Source of the DNA: Trinickia caryophylli
Lineage (GTDB): Bacteria; Pseudomonadota; Gammaproteobacteria; Burkholderiales; Burkholderiaceae
NCBI RefSeq assembly: GCF_034424545.1
Contig: NZ_CP139970.1
Location: forward strand, 1,922,001 to 1,986,000
DNA length: 64,000 bases
Reading direction: 5' to 3'
The notes beneath the pieces were generated by a model that saw only the letters and a list, made by a program, of their open reading frames with translations, was not told the origin of the DNA and did no database searches. How positions within the stretch are numbered: position 1 is the first letter of the stretch; each line of letters starts with the position of its first letter. The position numbers and the translations under genes were made by a program. Positions 9,361 through 18,091 of this stretch are shown one piece after another.

Positions 9361-10779
9361 ATGACAACCCAACCCCAATCGGCAAAGTTCGGCCTGCATA
9401 CGCGCATCGGATTCGTGCTGACGGCGCTCGCCACCGTGCTCGTCGCGGCACTGGGCGTGCTCTGGGTGCAGCAGACGCGGAATTCGATTCGCGAGGAGAT
9501 AGGCGCCGCCTCGCGCGTCGCCGAACAATGGCTGACGATCTCCGCTCGCGAATTGCAGGCTCACCCGTCCGCATCGAATCGCGCACGCCTGCTCGCGGAA
9601 ATCTCCGCTATTGGCCGCATTCGTGCCAACGCGCTGGAGGTGACCGACGTGCACGGCCAGCGACACTACCTGTCGCCGCCTCCCGTCTACAAGGCCGGCC
9701 GGTGGGCACCGGCCTGGTTCGTGACGCTCGTCCAACCGCCGTTCTCTCCCTGGCGAGTGGACGCCGCGGGCCTTACGTTCATTCTCTACCCCGATGCGTC
9801 GCGCTCCGCGCTCGATGCCTGGGACAACTTGCGCACCATAGCCAGTTGGGCCGCCATCCTGCTCGCCGTGCTGTTCCTCGCGGTCCGCTTTGCGCTCCAG
9901 CGGGCGCTTGGCCCGCTCGAGCAGGTAATGACAGCACTCGATCGAACCGGAGCAGGCGCTTTCGGCACCCGTCTGCCCGTCTTTCGGATACCCGAACTCG
10001 GGCGACTGGCGCGAGCCTTCAATGGGATGGCCGACCGGCTCGCGCAGGCCGTGAGCGACAACGTCCATCTCGAGGCGGAACGGGAAGTGAGCACCCGTGT
10101 GCAAGCGAGCCTCGAAGCGGAGCGGCGGCATATCGCGCTCGAATTGCACGACGAACTGGCGCAAGGCATCACCGCCGTACGCGCCCTGGCCGGCGCCATC
10201 GTTCAGCATGCGAATGCAACGCCGGCGGTTCGGCACCCGGCGGAGCACATCATCGTCGCCGCGGGTCAGATGCAAGATGGCGTGCATGCGATTCTCCATC
10301 GGCTACGCGAAAGCCCCGACACCGAACCGCTGCGCACCGAGGACTCGCTGCGCCATCACATCGACGTCTGGCAACAGCACCACCCCGGCATCTCCCTCGA
10401 CGCAACGCTCGATCTCGGCGGGCCCACCCTGCCGGGCCAAATGCTGACGCACACCTTGTTGCGAGCGGTTCAGGAAGGTCTGACGAACGTTGCCCGGCAT
10501 GCCTGCGCGACGCGTGTCGACCTGGTCTTGCGACGCTCGCATGACGGCTGCTGGTTCGAACTGCTGCTTGCCGACAACGGCAAGCACTCCCCGGGCCCTT
10601 CGTCTGCCGCCGGCTGCGGAATGGGGCTGACGGGCATGCGCGAGCGCGTGCGTGCACTAGGCGGCGAACTCACGTTCGAAACCATCGCTGGCCACGGCGC
10701 CCGCCTCGTCGTACGCATTCCCGCCATTCCCACGCCTGCCGGCGCAGGTGCAACGCCTCCGGAGGGTCCGCCATCATGA
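9361..10779 (+). CDS. MoxY-like membrane sensor histidine kinase
   Basis: A 472-residue sensor kinase. Membrane segment 1 spans about residues 15-36, followed by a periplasmic domain of about 120 residues resembling the LapD/MoxY N-terminal domain (WxxxWF and FxxWRVDAAG patterns). Membrane segment 2 is at about 159-178, then a HAMP linker, a HisKA_3 dimerisation domain with the phospho-acceptor H263 ([11 protein letters not shown]), and a HATPase domain with the N box ([11 protein letters not shown]) and a glycine-rich [11 protein letters not shown] motif. MoxY-type kinases regulate methanol/PQQ-dependent oxidation in other bacteria, so control of the flanking pqq genes is a reasonable inference. 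A GAGAGAGGGC-type ribosome-binding region precedes the ATG. It overlaps the response-regulator gene by 4 bases (ATGA). Confidence 0.88.
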   Translation: MTTQPQSAKFGLHTRIGFVLTALATVLVAALGVLWVQQTRNSIREEIGAASRVAEQWLTISARELQAHPSASNRARLLAEISAIGRIRANALEVTDVHGQRHYLSPPPVYKAGRWAPAWFVTLVQPPFSPWRVDAAGLTFILYPDASRSALDAWDNLRTIASWAAILLAVLFLAVRFALQRALGPLEQVMTALDRTGAGAFGTRLPVFRIPELGRLARAFNGMADRLAQAVSDNVHLEAEREVSTRVQASLEAERRHIALELHDELAQGITAVRALAGAIVQHANATPAVRHPAEHIIVAAGQMQDGVHAILHRLRESPDTEPLRTEDSLRHHIDVWQQHHPGISLDATLDLGGPTLPGQMLTHTLLRAVQEGLTNVARHACATRVDLVLRRSHDGCWFELLLADNGKHSPGPSSAAGCGMGLTGMRERVRALGGELTFETIAGHGARLVVRIPAIPTPAGAGATPPEGPPS

Positions 10780-11423
10780 GCATCGCGCTATCCGGTTGTC
10801 GAATCTTGCTCGCGGACGACCATGCCATGGTCCGCACCGGTTTTCGCCTGCTGCTCGAGGGTGCCGGCGCAACCGTAGTGGGGGAAGCCGAGAGCGGCGA
10901 AGAGGCCTTGCGGCAATATGCGGAGCTCGCTCCGGCAGTGCTCGTCATGGATGTGTCGATGCCCGGCATTGGCGGCCTTGCCGCACTCGAACGGCTGCGT
11001 GCCCGATGCCCCGAGGCGCGCGTGCTGATGCTGTCGGCCCGACAGGACGCGATGATTCCAGTACGCGCGCTGAAAGCCGGCGCCATCGGCTACCTCAGCA
11101 AGCGCTGCCTGCCGCAAGCGTTGATCCAGGCGGTACACCAGGTCGCGCAAGGGCTGCGCTATCTCGATCCGGAACTGGCGCAAGAAGTGGCGCTCGCGCA
11201 GATCTCGGGCGCCGCGCATCCGGCCCAGGCATTGACCGAAAAAGAGTTCACGATCTTCCTGCAACTGGCGCAGGGACGCACCGTCAACGACGTCGCCAAA
11301 GACTTCCATTTGAGCGGAAGCACAGTCGGCACCCATCTTTATCACATCAAGCAAAAGCTCAATGCCGGCAACGCCGCCGAACTGGCGGTGATCGCCATGC
11401 GCGCGGGCCTGCTCGACCTCTGA
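10776..11423 (+). CDS. NarL/LuxR-type response regulator (MoxX-like)
   Basis: A 215-residue response regulator with an N-terminal receiver (acidic pocket D14-D15, phospho-acceptor D59 in VMDVSMPG, conserved K109 in YLSK) and a C-terminal LuxR-type helix-turn-helix ([22 protein letters not shown], then [14 protein letters not shown]). It overlaps the kinase gene by 4 bases and is its cognate partner. pqqE starts 170 bases downstream on the same strand, so it may be co-transcribed with or controlled by this regulator. Confidence 0.9.
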   Translation: MSIALSGCRILLADDHAMVRTGFRLLLEGAGATVVGEAESGEEALRQYAELAPAVLVMDVSMPGIGGLAALERLRARCPEARVLMLSARQDAMIPVRALKAGAIGYLSKRCLPQALIQAVHQVAQGLRYLDPELAQEVALAQISGAAHPAQALTEKEFTIFLQLAQGRTVNDVAKDFHLSGSTVGTHLYHIKQKLNAGNAAELAVIAMRAGLLDL

Positions 11424-11593
11424 AGACGCTGAAGATCGAGCCCCCGCGGCGCTCATGAAATTCGCTAGCGCGGTTTACCGGAAACAGTGAGCGCACGATC
11501 CACCCAATTGCCGCGCGACGATCGGCAGGCGCAATCGAGAATATCGCTCAACGGCGGGCACTTCGCACCGCCACCGCGAGAAAGGAACGCGCC

Positions 11594-12739
11594 ATGCCCA
11601 AGGAAACGCAAGGACTGACCCTCGACGGCCAGGGCAAGCCGCTGTGGCTGACGCTCGAACTCACTTATCGCTGCCCGCTGAAATGCGCCTGGTGCAACAA
11701 TCCGCTCGACTTCAAGGATTACGAAAAGCGCGAACTGTCCACGCAGGAGTGGAAAGACGTTCTGCGCGATGCGCGCGCGCTCGGCGCGTTGCAACTCGGA
11801 TTCTCGGGGGGCGAGCCGCTCGAACGCGACGACCTCGAAGCGCTCGTGGCCTACGCCGACGAGATCGGCTACTACACGAACCTGATCACTTCGGGCATCG
11901 GCCTCACCGAGCAGCGCATGACCGCGCTGAAGCAGGCCGGGCTGCGGCAAGTGCAGTTGTCGCTCCAATCGATGCGCCCCGAGCTGACCGACGAACTCGT
12001 CGGTGCCAAGGCCCACGCGCGCAAGCTGGAGGCGGCGCGCCTCGTCAAGGCGCACGGCTTGCCCATGGTGCTCAACGTGCCGCTCGGCCGGCAGAACATC
12101 GGGCAGATCGACGCGGTCTGCGAGTTTGCCGCCGGCATCGGCATCGAATACATCGAGTTCGCCAACATCCAGTACTACAACTGGGCGCTACTGAATCGCG
12201 ACGAACTCCTCCCCACGCTCGAGCAGGTGCGCGAAGCGGAAGCAGCGGTGCAACGCTGGCGGCAAGTGTTGGGCGGGCGTACGACGATCTATTTCGTCAT
12301 TCCCGATTACTACGAGAACCGGCCCAAGGCCTGTATGAACGGATGGGGCGCGATCCATCTGACCATCGCACCCGATGGCGTAGCCATGCCGTGCCAGGAA
12401 GCGCGGGTGATACCCGGCCTCGAGTTCGAATCCGTTCGCGACAAACCATTGTCGTGGCTCTGGCATGAATCACCGCTTTTTCGCAGGTTTCGCGGCCTTG
12501 ACTGGCTACGCGAGCCCTGCCGTTCGTGCCCCGAGAAAGAAAAAGATTTCGGAGGGTGCCGCTGCCAGGCATTCCTGCTCACCGGCGACGCGGCCAATAC
12601 CGATCCGGCCTGCAGCCGCTCGCCGCATCATCATCTCGTGCGACAGGCTGCAAGCCAGGCGGGCACACCGCTGCGCTTTCGCAAACCGCTCGTCAAACGC
12701 AGCAGCGCCGGTGTCTCGACGGCTTTCATGGAGGACTGA
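11594..12739 (+). CDS. pqqE: PqqE-like radical SAM/SPASM enzyme
   Basis: A 381-residue radical SAM protein, close to the usual PqqE length. The iron-sulfur/SAM motif C-x3-C-x2-C is at C27, C31 and C34 (RCPLKCAWC), followed by the GGEP motif. The C-terminal SPASM region has the expected cysteines (ACMNGWG, MPCQEAR, PCRSCPEKEKDFGGCRCQAF, DPACSRSPHH). PqqE forms the carbon-carbon bond between the glutamate and tyrosine of PqqA with PqqD as partner. Start ATG at 11594 is preceded by AAAGGAAC. The stop codon abuts the ATG of the next small gene. The last 25 residues (from about 356) extend past the usual PqqE end. Confidence 0.93.
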   Translation: MPKETQGLTLDGQGKPLWLTLELTYRCPLKCAWCNNPLDFKDYEKRELSTQEWKDVLRDARALGALQLGFSGGEPLERDDLEALVAYADEIGYYTNLITSGIGLTEQRMTALKQAGLRQVQLSLQSMRPELTDELVGAKAHARKLEAARLVKAHGLPMVLNVPLGRQNIGQIDAVCEFAAGIGIEYIEFANIQYYNWALLNRDELLPTLEQVREAEAAVQRWRQVLGGRTTIYFVIPDYYENRPKACMNGWGAIHLTIAPDGVAMPCQEARVIPGLEFESVRDKPLSWLWHESPLFRRFRGLDWLREPCRSCPEKEKDFGGCRCQAFLLTGDAANTDPACSRSPHHHLVRQAASQAGTPLRFRKPLVKRSSAGVSTAFMED

Positions 12740-12835
12740 ATGCGCCATCCCTACGATTCCGCCAGGGGCACGATCGTGCTCGGCTTGCTGCTGACCGTGA
12801 CGCTGGTCGCGCTCGTCCGGCTCCTGGCTGCGTGA
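12740..12835 (+). CDS. Small single-pass membrane peptide (31 residues)
   Basis: An ATG directly after the pqqE stop, with GGAGG 6 bases upstream inside the end of pqqE, opens a 31-codon frame. The peptide has a short polar head (MRHPYDSARG) and one hydrophobic helix of about 20 residues (TIVLGLLLTVTLVALVRLLA). The tight spacing argues for translation coupled to pqqE. The next gene also encodes a membrane protein, so the peptide may be a small subunit of it. I do not recognise a family. Confidence 0.65.
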   Translation: MRHPYDSARGTIVLGLLLTVTLVALVRLLAA

Positions 12836-12843
12836 GGTTCGTC

Positions 12844-13350
12844 ATGAACGGCATTGTCAGCCTCGACCTCCTGTTGCGCTGGACGCATTTCATCGCCGGC
12901 ATCATCTGGGTGGGTCACAACTATGCCAACGTCATCCAGCGCCCGAACTGGCGCCCGCTGACGCGCGACGATCTCGTCGACGGGCAGACGCCGCGATTCC
13001 AGGCACTGCTCAACCGCGAGCATGGCGTGTTCCGCTGGGCCGCCGTCGTCGCATGGTGCGCCGGCATCCTGATGCTCTGGCGACGCGGCGCGCTCACCGG
13101 TGCGCTGGCGCTGCATGGCGGGTTGGCGCCCATCGGCATCGGTGCCTACATCGGCACGCTGATGATGATCAATGTCTGGCTCGTGCTTTGGCCACATCAG
13201 CAGAAGGTGCTCGGGTTCAAGCCCGCGTCGATCGAAGAGCGCTTGCGCTGCGCGCGTATCACGCATCTGTCGTCTCGCACGAATACGATGTTGTCGATCC
13301 CGCTGCTGCTTTTCATGGCTGCGGGGGCGCATGGCGGTATGGTGCCGTGA
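12844..13350 (+). CDS. PuuD/DUF989-like membrane protein
   Basis: A 168-residue polytopic membrane protein with about four hydrophobic segments. The start (LLLRWTHFIAGIIWVGHNYANV) resembles the membrane domain of urate hydroxylase PuuD and related haem-binding proteins, with H14 and H25 as possible haem ligands and a conserved WLVLWPHQQKVLG segment. The C-terminal cytochrome c part of PuuD is absent. An ATG at 12844 has GAGG upstream. The gene overlaps the next by 4 bases (GTGA). In this setting it could be an electron-transfer partner of the product of the pqq-type locus; that is inference. Confidence 0.65.
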   Translation: MNGIVSLDLLLRWTHFIAGIIWVGHNYANVIQRPNWRPLTRDDLVDGQTPRFQALLNREHGVFRWAAVVAWCAGILMLWRRGALTGALALHGGLAPIGIGAYIGTLMMINVWLVLWPHQQKVLGFKPASIEERLRCARITHLSSRTNTMLSIPLLLFMAAGAHGGMVP

Positions 13351-14504
13351 AGAACGACGTGCACGCCTTCCTGGGCTCCTCTGCGCGACGCGATGCGCGC
13401 TGGAATTTCGGCGCCGGGCCGTCGCGCCTGCCGGACGCCGTTCTTGCGCAAGCCGGCGAGCGCTTGCTGACCCGCGCGGCCGACGGAATGGCCGCGATCG
13501 AACGGCCCTTCACCGGCGCTGCTTATCGCGAAGTGCTCGCCGAGGCGCGCGGACGGCTCGCTCGCCTGCTCGGTGTGCCCGATCACTATCGCGTGCTGTT
13601 TCTTGCCGGCGGCGCCTCGCTTCAATTCTCGGCAGTACCGATGAATCTGCTCGACCCGTCCTCGGGATTGTGTCGCGGCGCCTATGCCGACTCCGGCTAC
13701 TGGTCGCGCCGGGCGATCGCCGAGGCAAGCCGTCATGCAAAAACGAGCGTAGTCGCACGGCCAGCGGGTAGCGGCGAAGCGGGTGGAGGCGAGCCACCGC
13801 TCGCCACACCGCAACTCGACGGCTGGCATCTGCCGCGCGACAGCGCCTATTGCCACATCACGGCAAACGAGACCGCCGATGGCATCGCTTATCCAGCGTG
13901 GCCCGAGACGGGCGGCGTTCCCCTTGTCGCCGATGCCAGTTCGTGCCTGCTGAGCGCCCCGATGGACGTATCGCGGTTCGGCCTCATCTATGCGAGCGCA
14001 CAGAAGAATATCGGCCCGTCGGGGCTCACGCTCGTCATCGTGCGCGAAGACTTGCTGCATCGCCCCGCTTCTTCGGCGCCTGCGCCGCTTCAATATCGAA
14101 CGCAAGCGGACGCCGAGAGTTGTGCGAGTACACCGCCGATGCTTGCGGTCCACCTGGCAGCGCTCGTGTTCGAATGGATCGAGGCATGCGGCGGGCTGGC
14201 CGCGATGGCAGCCGCGAACGCTCGAAAAGCTTCATTGTTGTATCGCGCGATCGACGAGAGCGGCGGCTTTTACGTGGCGCCCGTCGAGCCGGGCCATCGC
14301 TCGATCACGAACATCCGGTTTCACCTCGACGAAGCGTCCCTCACCGAGCGGTTCATGGACGAGTCCGAAGCCGCCGGCCTCCTGCATCTGCGCGGCCACC
14401 CCCGCCTCGGCGGGGTGCGTGCGAGCCTTTACAACGCCATGCCGGAAGCCGGCGCGCAAGCGCTCGCTGGATTCATGATCGATTTTGCGAAACGATACCG
14501 ATGA
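13347..14504 (+). CDS. Phosphoserine-aminotransferase-like PLP enzyme (SerC family, class V)
   Basis: A 385-residue fold-type I aminotransferase. The N-terminus has the SerC signature NFGAGPSRLP, then AGGASLQF (phosphate site), CHITANETADGI, and the PLP lysine K220 in SAQKNIGPSGLT, all as in SerC. It differs from housekeeping SerC by divergence around residues 130-160 (Ala/Gly-rich) and by its setting. The GTG start overlaps the stop of the previous gene (GTGA) and its stop overlaps the next ATG (ATGA), so translation is coupled. The natural substrate cannot be deduced; a second SerC elsewhere in the genome would show that this copy is specialised. Confidence 0.8.
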   Translation: MKNDVHAFLGSSARRDARWNFGAGPSRLPDAVLAQAGERLLTRAADGMAAIERPFTGAAYREVLAEARGRLARLLGVPDHYRVLFLAGGASLQFSAVPMNLLDPSSGLCRGAYADSGYWSRRAIAEASRHAKTSVVARPAGSGEAGGGEPPLATPQLDGWHLPRDSAYCHITANETADGIAYPAWPETGGVPLVADASSCLLSAPMDVSRFGLIYASAQKNIGPSGLTLVIVREDLLHRPASSAPAPLQYRTQADAESCASTPPMLAVHLAALVFEWIEACGGLAAMAAANARKASLLYRAIDESGGFYVAPVEPGHRSITNIRFHLDEASLTERFMDESEAAGLLHLRGHPRLGGVRASLYNAMPEAGAQALAGFMIDFAKRYR

Positions 14505-15253
14505 ACAACTGCGAATGGCTCGCCCGCATCGGCTTGGCCGGCGGCATCGACAAGGACGGCAGCCGCGCGGCCGAGCTGTTGGCGACGGGATTTCACAGTG
14601 TCGAGTTCGGCACCGTGGCATGTCACGGGGAGCGAGGGGGGCATCCTGACGTGCTCGCGCTCGCGGCACGCCTTCTCGCATTGGCGCCGTCCGAACGCGG
14701 CAGTGCGCGTATCGGCATCGGGATCGGCATGCGTGCCGAAGCCGGGCCGGGCATATTGCCAGCGGATTGGGTACGCGGGCTGCACGAAGGTTGGGCGGCA
14801 GCCGATTATTTGAGCTTCAATCTTAGCGCGCGTCGTTATCGCGATTTATTGGACGCCCGTTACGCGCCGCTGCTCTTGCGTGCATTCGCCACGGTGGTTG
14901 CCGCACGCGATGAGCGGGCACGCGCTGACGGCCGCCGCGTTGCCGCCGCACTCAAGATCCCGCTCGGCAACGATGACTCGTTTCCGCTTACAACGGCCGA
15001 AGCGGCCGCCGATGCCGGCTTCGATGCGGTGATTGCCGTGCTGCCCGAAGGCGCCGGGCGGATCGAGCGGCTGCGTTTGCTCACTCGCCGCTTGCGCGGC
15101 AAGGCGGCGGTGGTGGCAGTCGGGGGCATTCGCACAGCGGGCGACGTCGTTGCCGTGCACAAAGCCGGCGCTCAAGGCGCTCAGGTCCACACGGCTTATA
15201 GCGAGCTCGGCGCGCGATGCTTCTCGACGCTTTGTGACGCATCGGCTGGTTGA
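14501..15253 (+). CDS. Short dihydroorotate-dehydrogenase-like flavoprotein
   Basis: A 250-residue TIM-barrel protein resembling class 2 dihydroorotate dehydrogenase (PyrD): GLAGGIDKDG, FHSVEFGTV, YLSFNLSARRYRD, ALKIPLGND, AVVAVGGIRTAGDVVAVHKAGAQGAQVHTAY. It is about 80-90 residues shorter than PyrD and several active-site neighbours differ (NLSARR instead of NLSSPNTP), so it is unlikely to be the pyrimidine enzyme. It is translationally coupled to the aminotransferase gene (ATGA overlap) and is the last gene of the run that starts at pqqE. A flavin-dependent oxidation on the locus product is a possibility. Confidence 0.65.
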   Translation: MNNCEWLARIGLAGGIDKDGSRAAELLATGFHSVEFGTVACHGERGGHPDVLALAARLLALAPSERGSARIGIGIGMRAEAGPGILPADWVRGLHEGWAAADYLSFNLSARRYRDLLDARYAPLLLRAFATVVAARDERARADGRRVAAALKIPLGNDDSFPLTTAEAAADAGFDAVIAVLPEGAGRIERLRLLTRRLRGKAAVVAVGGIRTAGDVVAVHKAGAQGAQVHTAYSELGARCFSTLCDASAG

Positions 15254-15364
15254 GTTTCGGCTGGGCCGTCACAGCATGCAGCGCAACGCGAGCGCGGGTG
15301 AGCCCGTATTATCCAGCCGCTCGAATTCGCGCTATACGTGCCGGGGGCGGCAGTACTGAAAGAT

Positions 15365-17125
15365 TCAAAACTGCGCCGTCAACTGAAATCCAACAGTCAC
15401 TCGAGCGGTTTCGAACCTAGCGGGCTTATAGAGCGGTTTGCCGGCGAATACTTCGTACGAGTACGTTCCAAAACGCGTTTGCGCGCCCCCGCGCAGCCCA
15501 ATCACCGCACCGGCCAACTGCGTACCCGCGAGAAACGCCGTGTTGGGACCGTACACGCGGCCGTAGTCGATCCCCGCATAAGCCGACTGCCCCGTCCCGC
15601 CTATCGGCGCCTGCAATTCGTTACGCCAATAGAAGCCGCGCTCCGCCGCGAGCATCGTTTCACCGTCGAAGCCACGCACCGTGTAGCGGCTGCCAATCGT
15701 GAGATCGTCGATGTAAAACAACGTATCCCTCGTAAGCTGCCCGTGCACCGTCGCGACATAGCGCAGGTTTTGCCCCGCCACCGAGAACGGCACGGACAAA
15801 TTGGCATCGAGCACCGCCATATGAAGCCGATACGTCGGCGCGCCGTCCCCCGAGGTGTCGGGCGTCGCGCCGAGCCAGCCTATGCCCTGCCGGTACGCCA
15901 ACGTTCCGTCGAACTGCGCATTGCCAAAATAGTGCCGGTCGGTCAGCCCTGCTTCGATAAACGTATTGTCTCTTCGCTGTTGAGGAATTTCGGTATCGTC
16001 GATGAAACTCGCACCCCAGCGCTTCGTCAGTTGGAACTCCACACCGAATACGTCGTTCTGGCTTCGACGCAGCACACGCTGTAGCTTCAGGCCAAGAGAC
16101 TGCGAATTGCCGCTGGACACGAACGTCTGATTCACGCCTGCGATCTGCTGGTAATAGGTGTTCGCATTTCCGGAAAGCGTTGCTGTCCAGTAGCCCCACG
16201 GCACCGAATAGAAACTGTTAAAGCCGTGCGAGCCGAGGCGCTTGTCGCCGAACTCCAGATCCTGGCTGGCGCCCACGTTGAACAAGTCGTTCAACCCGAG
16301 CGGGTTGTCGATGCCGAGCGAGAGGTTGCCTTGCAGTTTGCCCGTCGCGCGAGTGCCGGCGTTGTCCACGGATGCGACAACCGTCCATGGTTTCGCGCGC
16401 TTGACGTCGATTACGACATCGCTTTCGCCCGGCACTTCCGTCGGCTCGATTTGCATGTCGACGTCCTGGCTCGCCACGCGCTTCATCTGCTCCAGACCTT
16501 GCTCGAGGTCCCGCAGATTCAGCAGATCGCCGCGGCGCGCGGGAAACGCCGACTTCCACGTACCGCGCATCGCCGGGTCGGCAAAGCGCAATTGCCGAAT
16601 GACGCCCGGCACGAGCGAGAGTTTCAGTGTACCTGCCGAGAGATCCTGCTCGGGCACGAGCACACGCGTGGTGACATAGCCACGGCTCAGGATCAGTTGC
16701 GATACGCCCTTGACCACCCGTTCGACGCCTTGCTTGCCGATACACTGGCCGCGGTAATGGTCAAGCCATTCCCGTGCGAATGCGAACCGGTCCAACGGCA
16801 GAGCGGATGCCCCCTGCCTACGCACCGCATCGGGCAACGTGGCCGGGAGATCGAGCACGAAAGAGTCGATGCGAAAGCAGAGTTTCTCCGCAGGCAGTTG
16901 CGGGAAAGCACCGGCTACCGGCGCGGCGGAGCGCACGGCGGGCGCATTGACGGCCCGTTCGCGCTGTTGCGCCTCTCGCTGCTGCTCGATCAATTGTTGT
17001 TGTTGCGCGGAGCTTCGCGCCGCGTTGGCAATATCAGGCGAGCTGGGGGCGGATTGCGCCAGGGCGTGCTCGGTAACAAGTGCGAGTGCCGCGGAGAGGA
17101 TCGTCGCGGCGCGTATGCGTTGCAT
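15365..17125 (-). CDS. cdiB: CdiB/TpsB outer-membrane transporter
   Basis: A 586-residue ShlB/FhaC/HecB-type two-partner secretion pore. It has a signal peptide (cleavage near EHALAQ), a Gln/Arg-rich linker, POTRA domains (about residues 80-240, with CFRIDSFVLD and GYVTTRVLVPEQDLSAGTLKL), and a C-terminal 16-strand barrel carrying the conserved TVRGFDGE motif of the loop-6 plug. The last residue is phenylalanine, as needed for BAM-mediated insertion. It exports the CdiA encoded upstream. Order A-I-B with no BcpO-like lipoprotein gene between I and B is a Burkholderia-type arrangement. Whether it also serves paralogue 1 is unknown. It converges with the PyrD-like gene. Confidence 0.93.
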   Translation of the reverse strand: MQRIRAATILSAALALVTEHALAQSAPSSPDIANAARSSAQQQQLIEQQREAQQRERAVNAPAVRSAAPVAGAFPQLPAEKLCFRIDSFVLDLPATLPDAVRRQGASALPLDRFAFAREWLDHYRGQCIGKQGVERVVKGVSQLILSRGYVTTRVLVPEQDLSAGTLKLSLVPGVIRQLRFADPAMRGTWKSAFPARRGDLLNLRDLEQGLEQMKRVASQDVDMQIEPTEVPGESDVVIDVKRAKPWTVVASVDNAGTRATGKLQGNLSLGIDNPLGLNDLFNVGASQDLEFGDKRLGSHGFNSFYSVPWGYWTATLSGNANTYYQQIAGVNQTFVSSGNSQSLGLKLQRVLRRSQNDVFGVEFQLTKRWGASFIDDTEIPQQRRDNTFIEAGLTDRHYFGNAQFDGTLAYRQGIGWLGATPDTSGDGAPTYRLHMAVLDANLSVPFSVAGQNLRYVATVHGQLTRDTLFYIDDLTIGSRYTVRGFDGETMLAAERGFYWRNELQAPIGGTGQSAYAGIDYGRVYGPNTAFLAGTQLAGAVIGLRGGAQTRFGTYSYEVFAGKPLYKPARFETARVTVGFQLTAQF

Positions 17126-17278
17126 TGGTCTTGGTCTTTACTGGTTTTGTTTTGATTTTGTTTTCGATTGCGGCTGGCCGTACAAACTGCTGGCTACGCT
17201 GCAACCGAAGGAGACGCTGTCGTTGTCGCCACGGCAAGACAATGCCGATCTAAACTCGAATACAGCCGCAGCCCGGTT

Positions 17279-18091
17279 TCATTGCTTGAACCATCGCGAC
17301 AGTTTGCCGGCGAGGCCTTGTGGCGGAGGAGTCCACCCCGGTTTCAGAAAATCGTATACGTCGTCGTAGTGATCGAGCGGCTGAACCGGCATCAGCGCCA
17401 TCGGCACCAGCGGGTGATCGATCTGGACCGGAATGCCGCGATACCAGCAAAGCTTGGTTTCCACTGTGCCGCGATACGACATGAAATCCTCGTCGATCGC
17501 GTCCTCGCTCCTCATCGAAGCATGTTTACCCTGTATGAGCTTTTCGAGGGCGGGCTCGTCCCGATCGAGCAGCAGCGAAAAAAAGTCGCGGCCCTCGGCA
17601 CATTCGGTACGTCTCGGGTTCTTCCCGTGTTTCGCAATTTTTTCGATCATGGCGCGCACCGCCTCGTCGTCGCCCCGGATCGCGAGCTGGAGCATGTACA
17701 CATGAAATCGATTGTTGAGCGGGTTGTCTCGCTGGCTAATGAGTTCCGGCGTTTCCACGCGGGCCATCGCGTCGATCACCTCGGCGCTATCCGACAGAAG
17801 CGCTCTCAGGATGTCCCCGCCTGTTTCAAAGGAGGCTCCGCCGTCTTGACTAACGCTTTCCAGCGTCAATCGTGCTGCAAGATAAAAATTCTGCTTGCAA
17901 CGCTCGATGTCGTGTTCGACAAAGTAGGCGTGCATGGCTTTGACTCTGGCGTGCGTGGCGAGGCTGCACAGCACGGACCCGAGGCGAACTTTATCGCGCC
18001 GATAATAGACAGCCTCGATGAGCCCGGGATGGTCCGCTTCGTCCAGCGTCATCCAATTAACTAGTTTGTCTTCTCGGGTTCGATCGGTCAT
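17279..18091 (-). CDS. cdiI: CDI immunity protein, Imm49-like
   Basis: A 270-residue cytosolic protein directly after cdiA; its ATG overlaps the cdiA stop by one base (TAATG). The pattern LGSVLCSLATHARVKAMHAYFVEHDIERCKQNFYLAARL resembles the Imm49 family, which occurs next to polymorphic-toxin genes in Burkholderia and is about this length. It should bind and neutralise the C-terminal toxin domain of its own CdiA. No signal peptide is present, as expected for a cytosolic antitoxin. The pairing of this immunity family with a nuclease-like tip is inferred from adjacency. Confidence 0.75.
   Translation of the reverse strand: MTDRTREDKLVNWMTLDEADHPGLIEAVYYRRDKVRLGSVLCSLATHARVKAMHAYFVEHDIERCKQNFYLAARLTLESVSQDGGASFETGGDILRALLSDSAEVIDAMARVETPELISQRDNPLNNRFHVYMLQLAIRGDDEAVRAMIEKIAKHGKNPRRTECAEGRDFFSLLLDRDEPALEKLIQGKHASMRSEDAIDEDFMSYRGTVETKLCWYRGIPVQIDHPLVPMALMPVQPLDHYDDVYDFLKPGWTPPPQGLAGKLSRWFKQ

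Noticed and set aside
8575..15253. Complete canonical PQQ operon
   Set aside because: pqqB and pqqC are not present and the gene order is split over two strands; only pqqA, pqqD and pqqE can be supported.
17126..17278. BcpO-like lipoprotein gene between the immunity gene and cdiB
   Set aside because: Only about 150 bases are available, with no lipobox frame. The locus is A-I-B without O.
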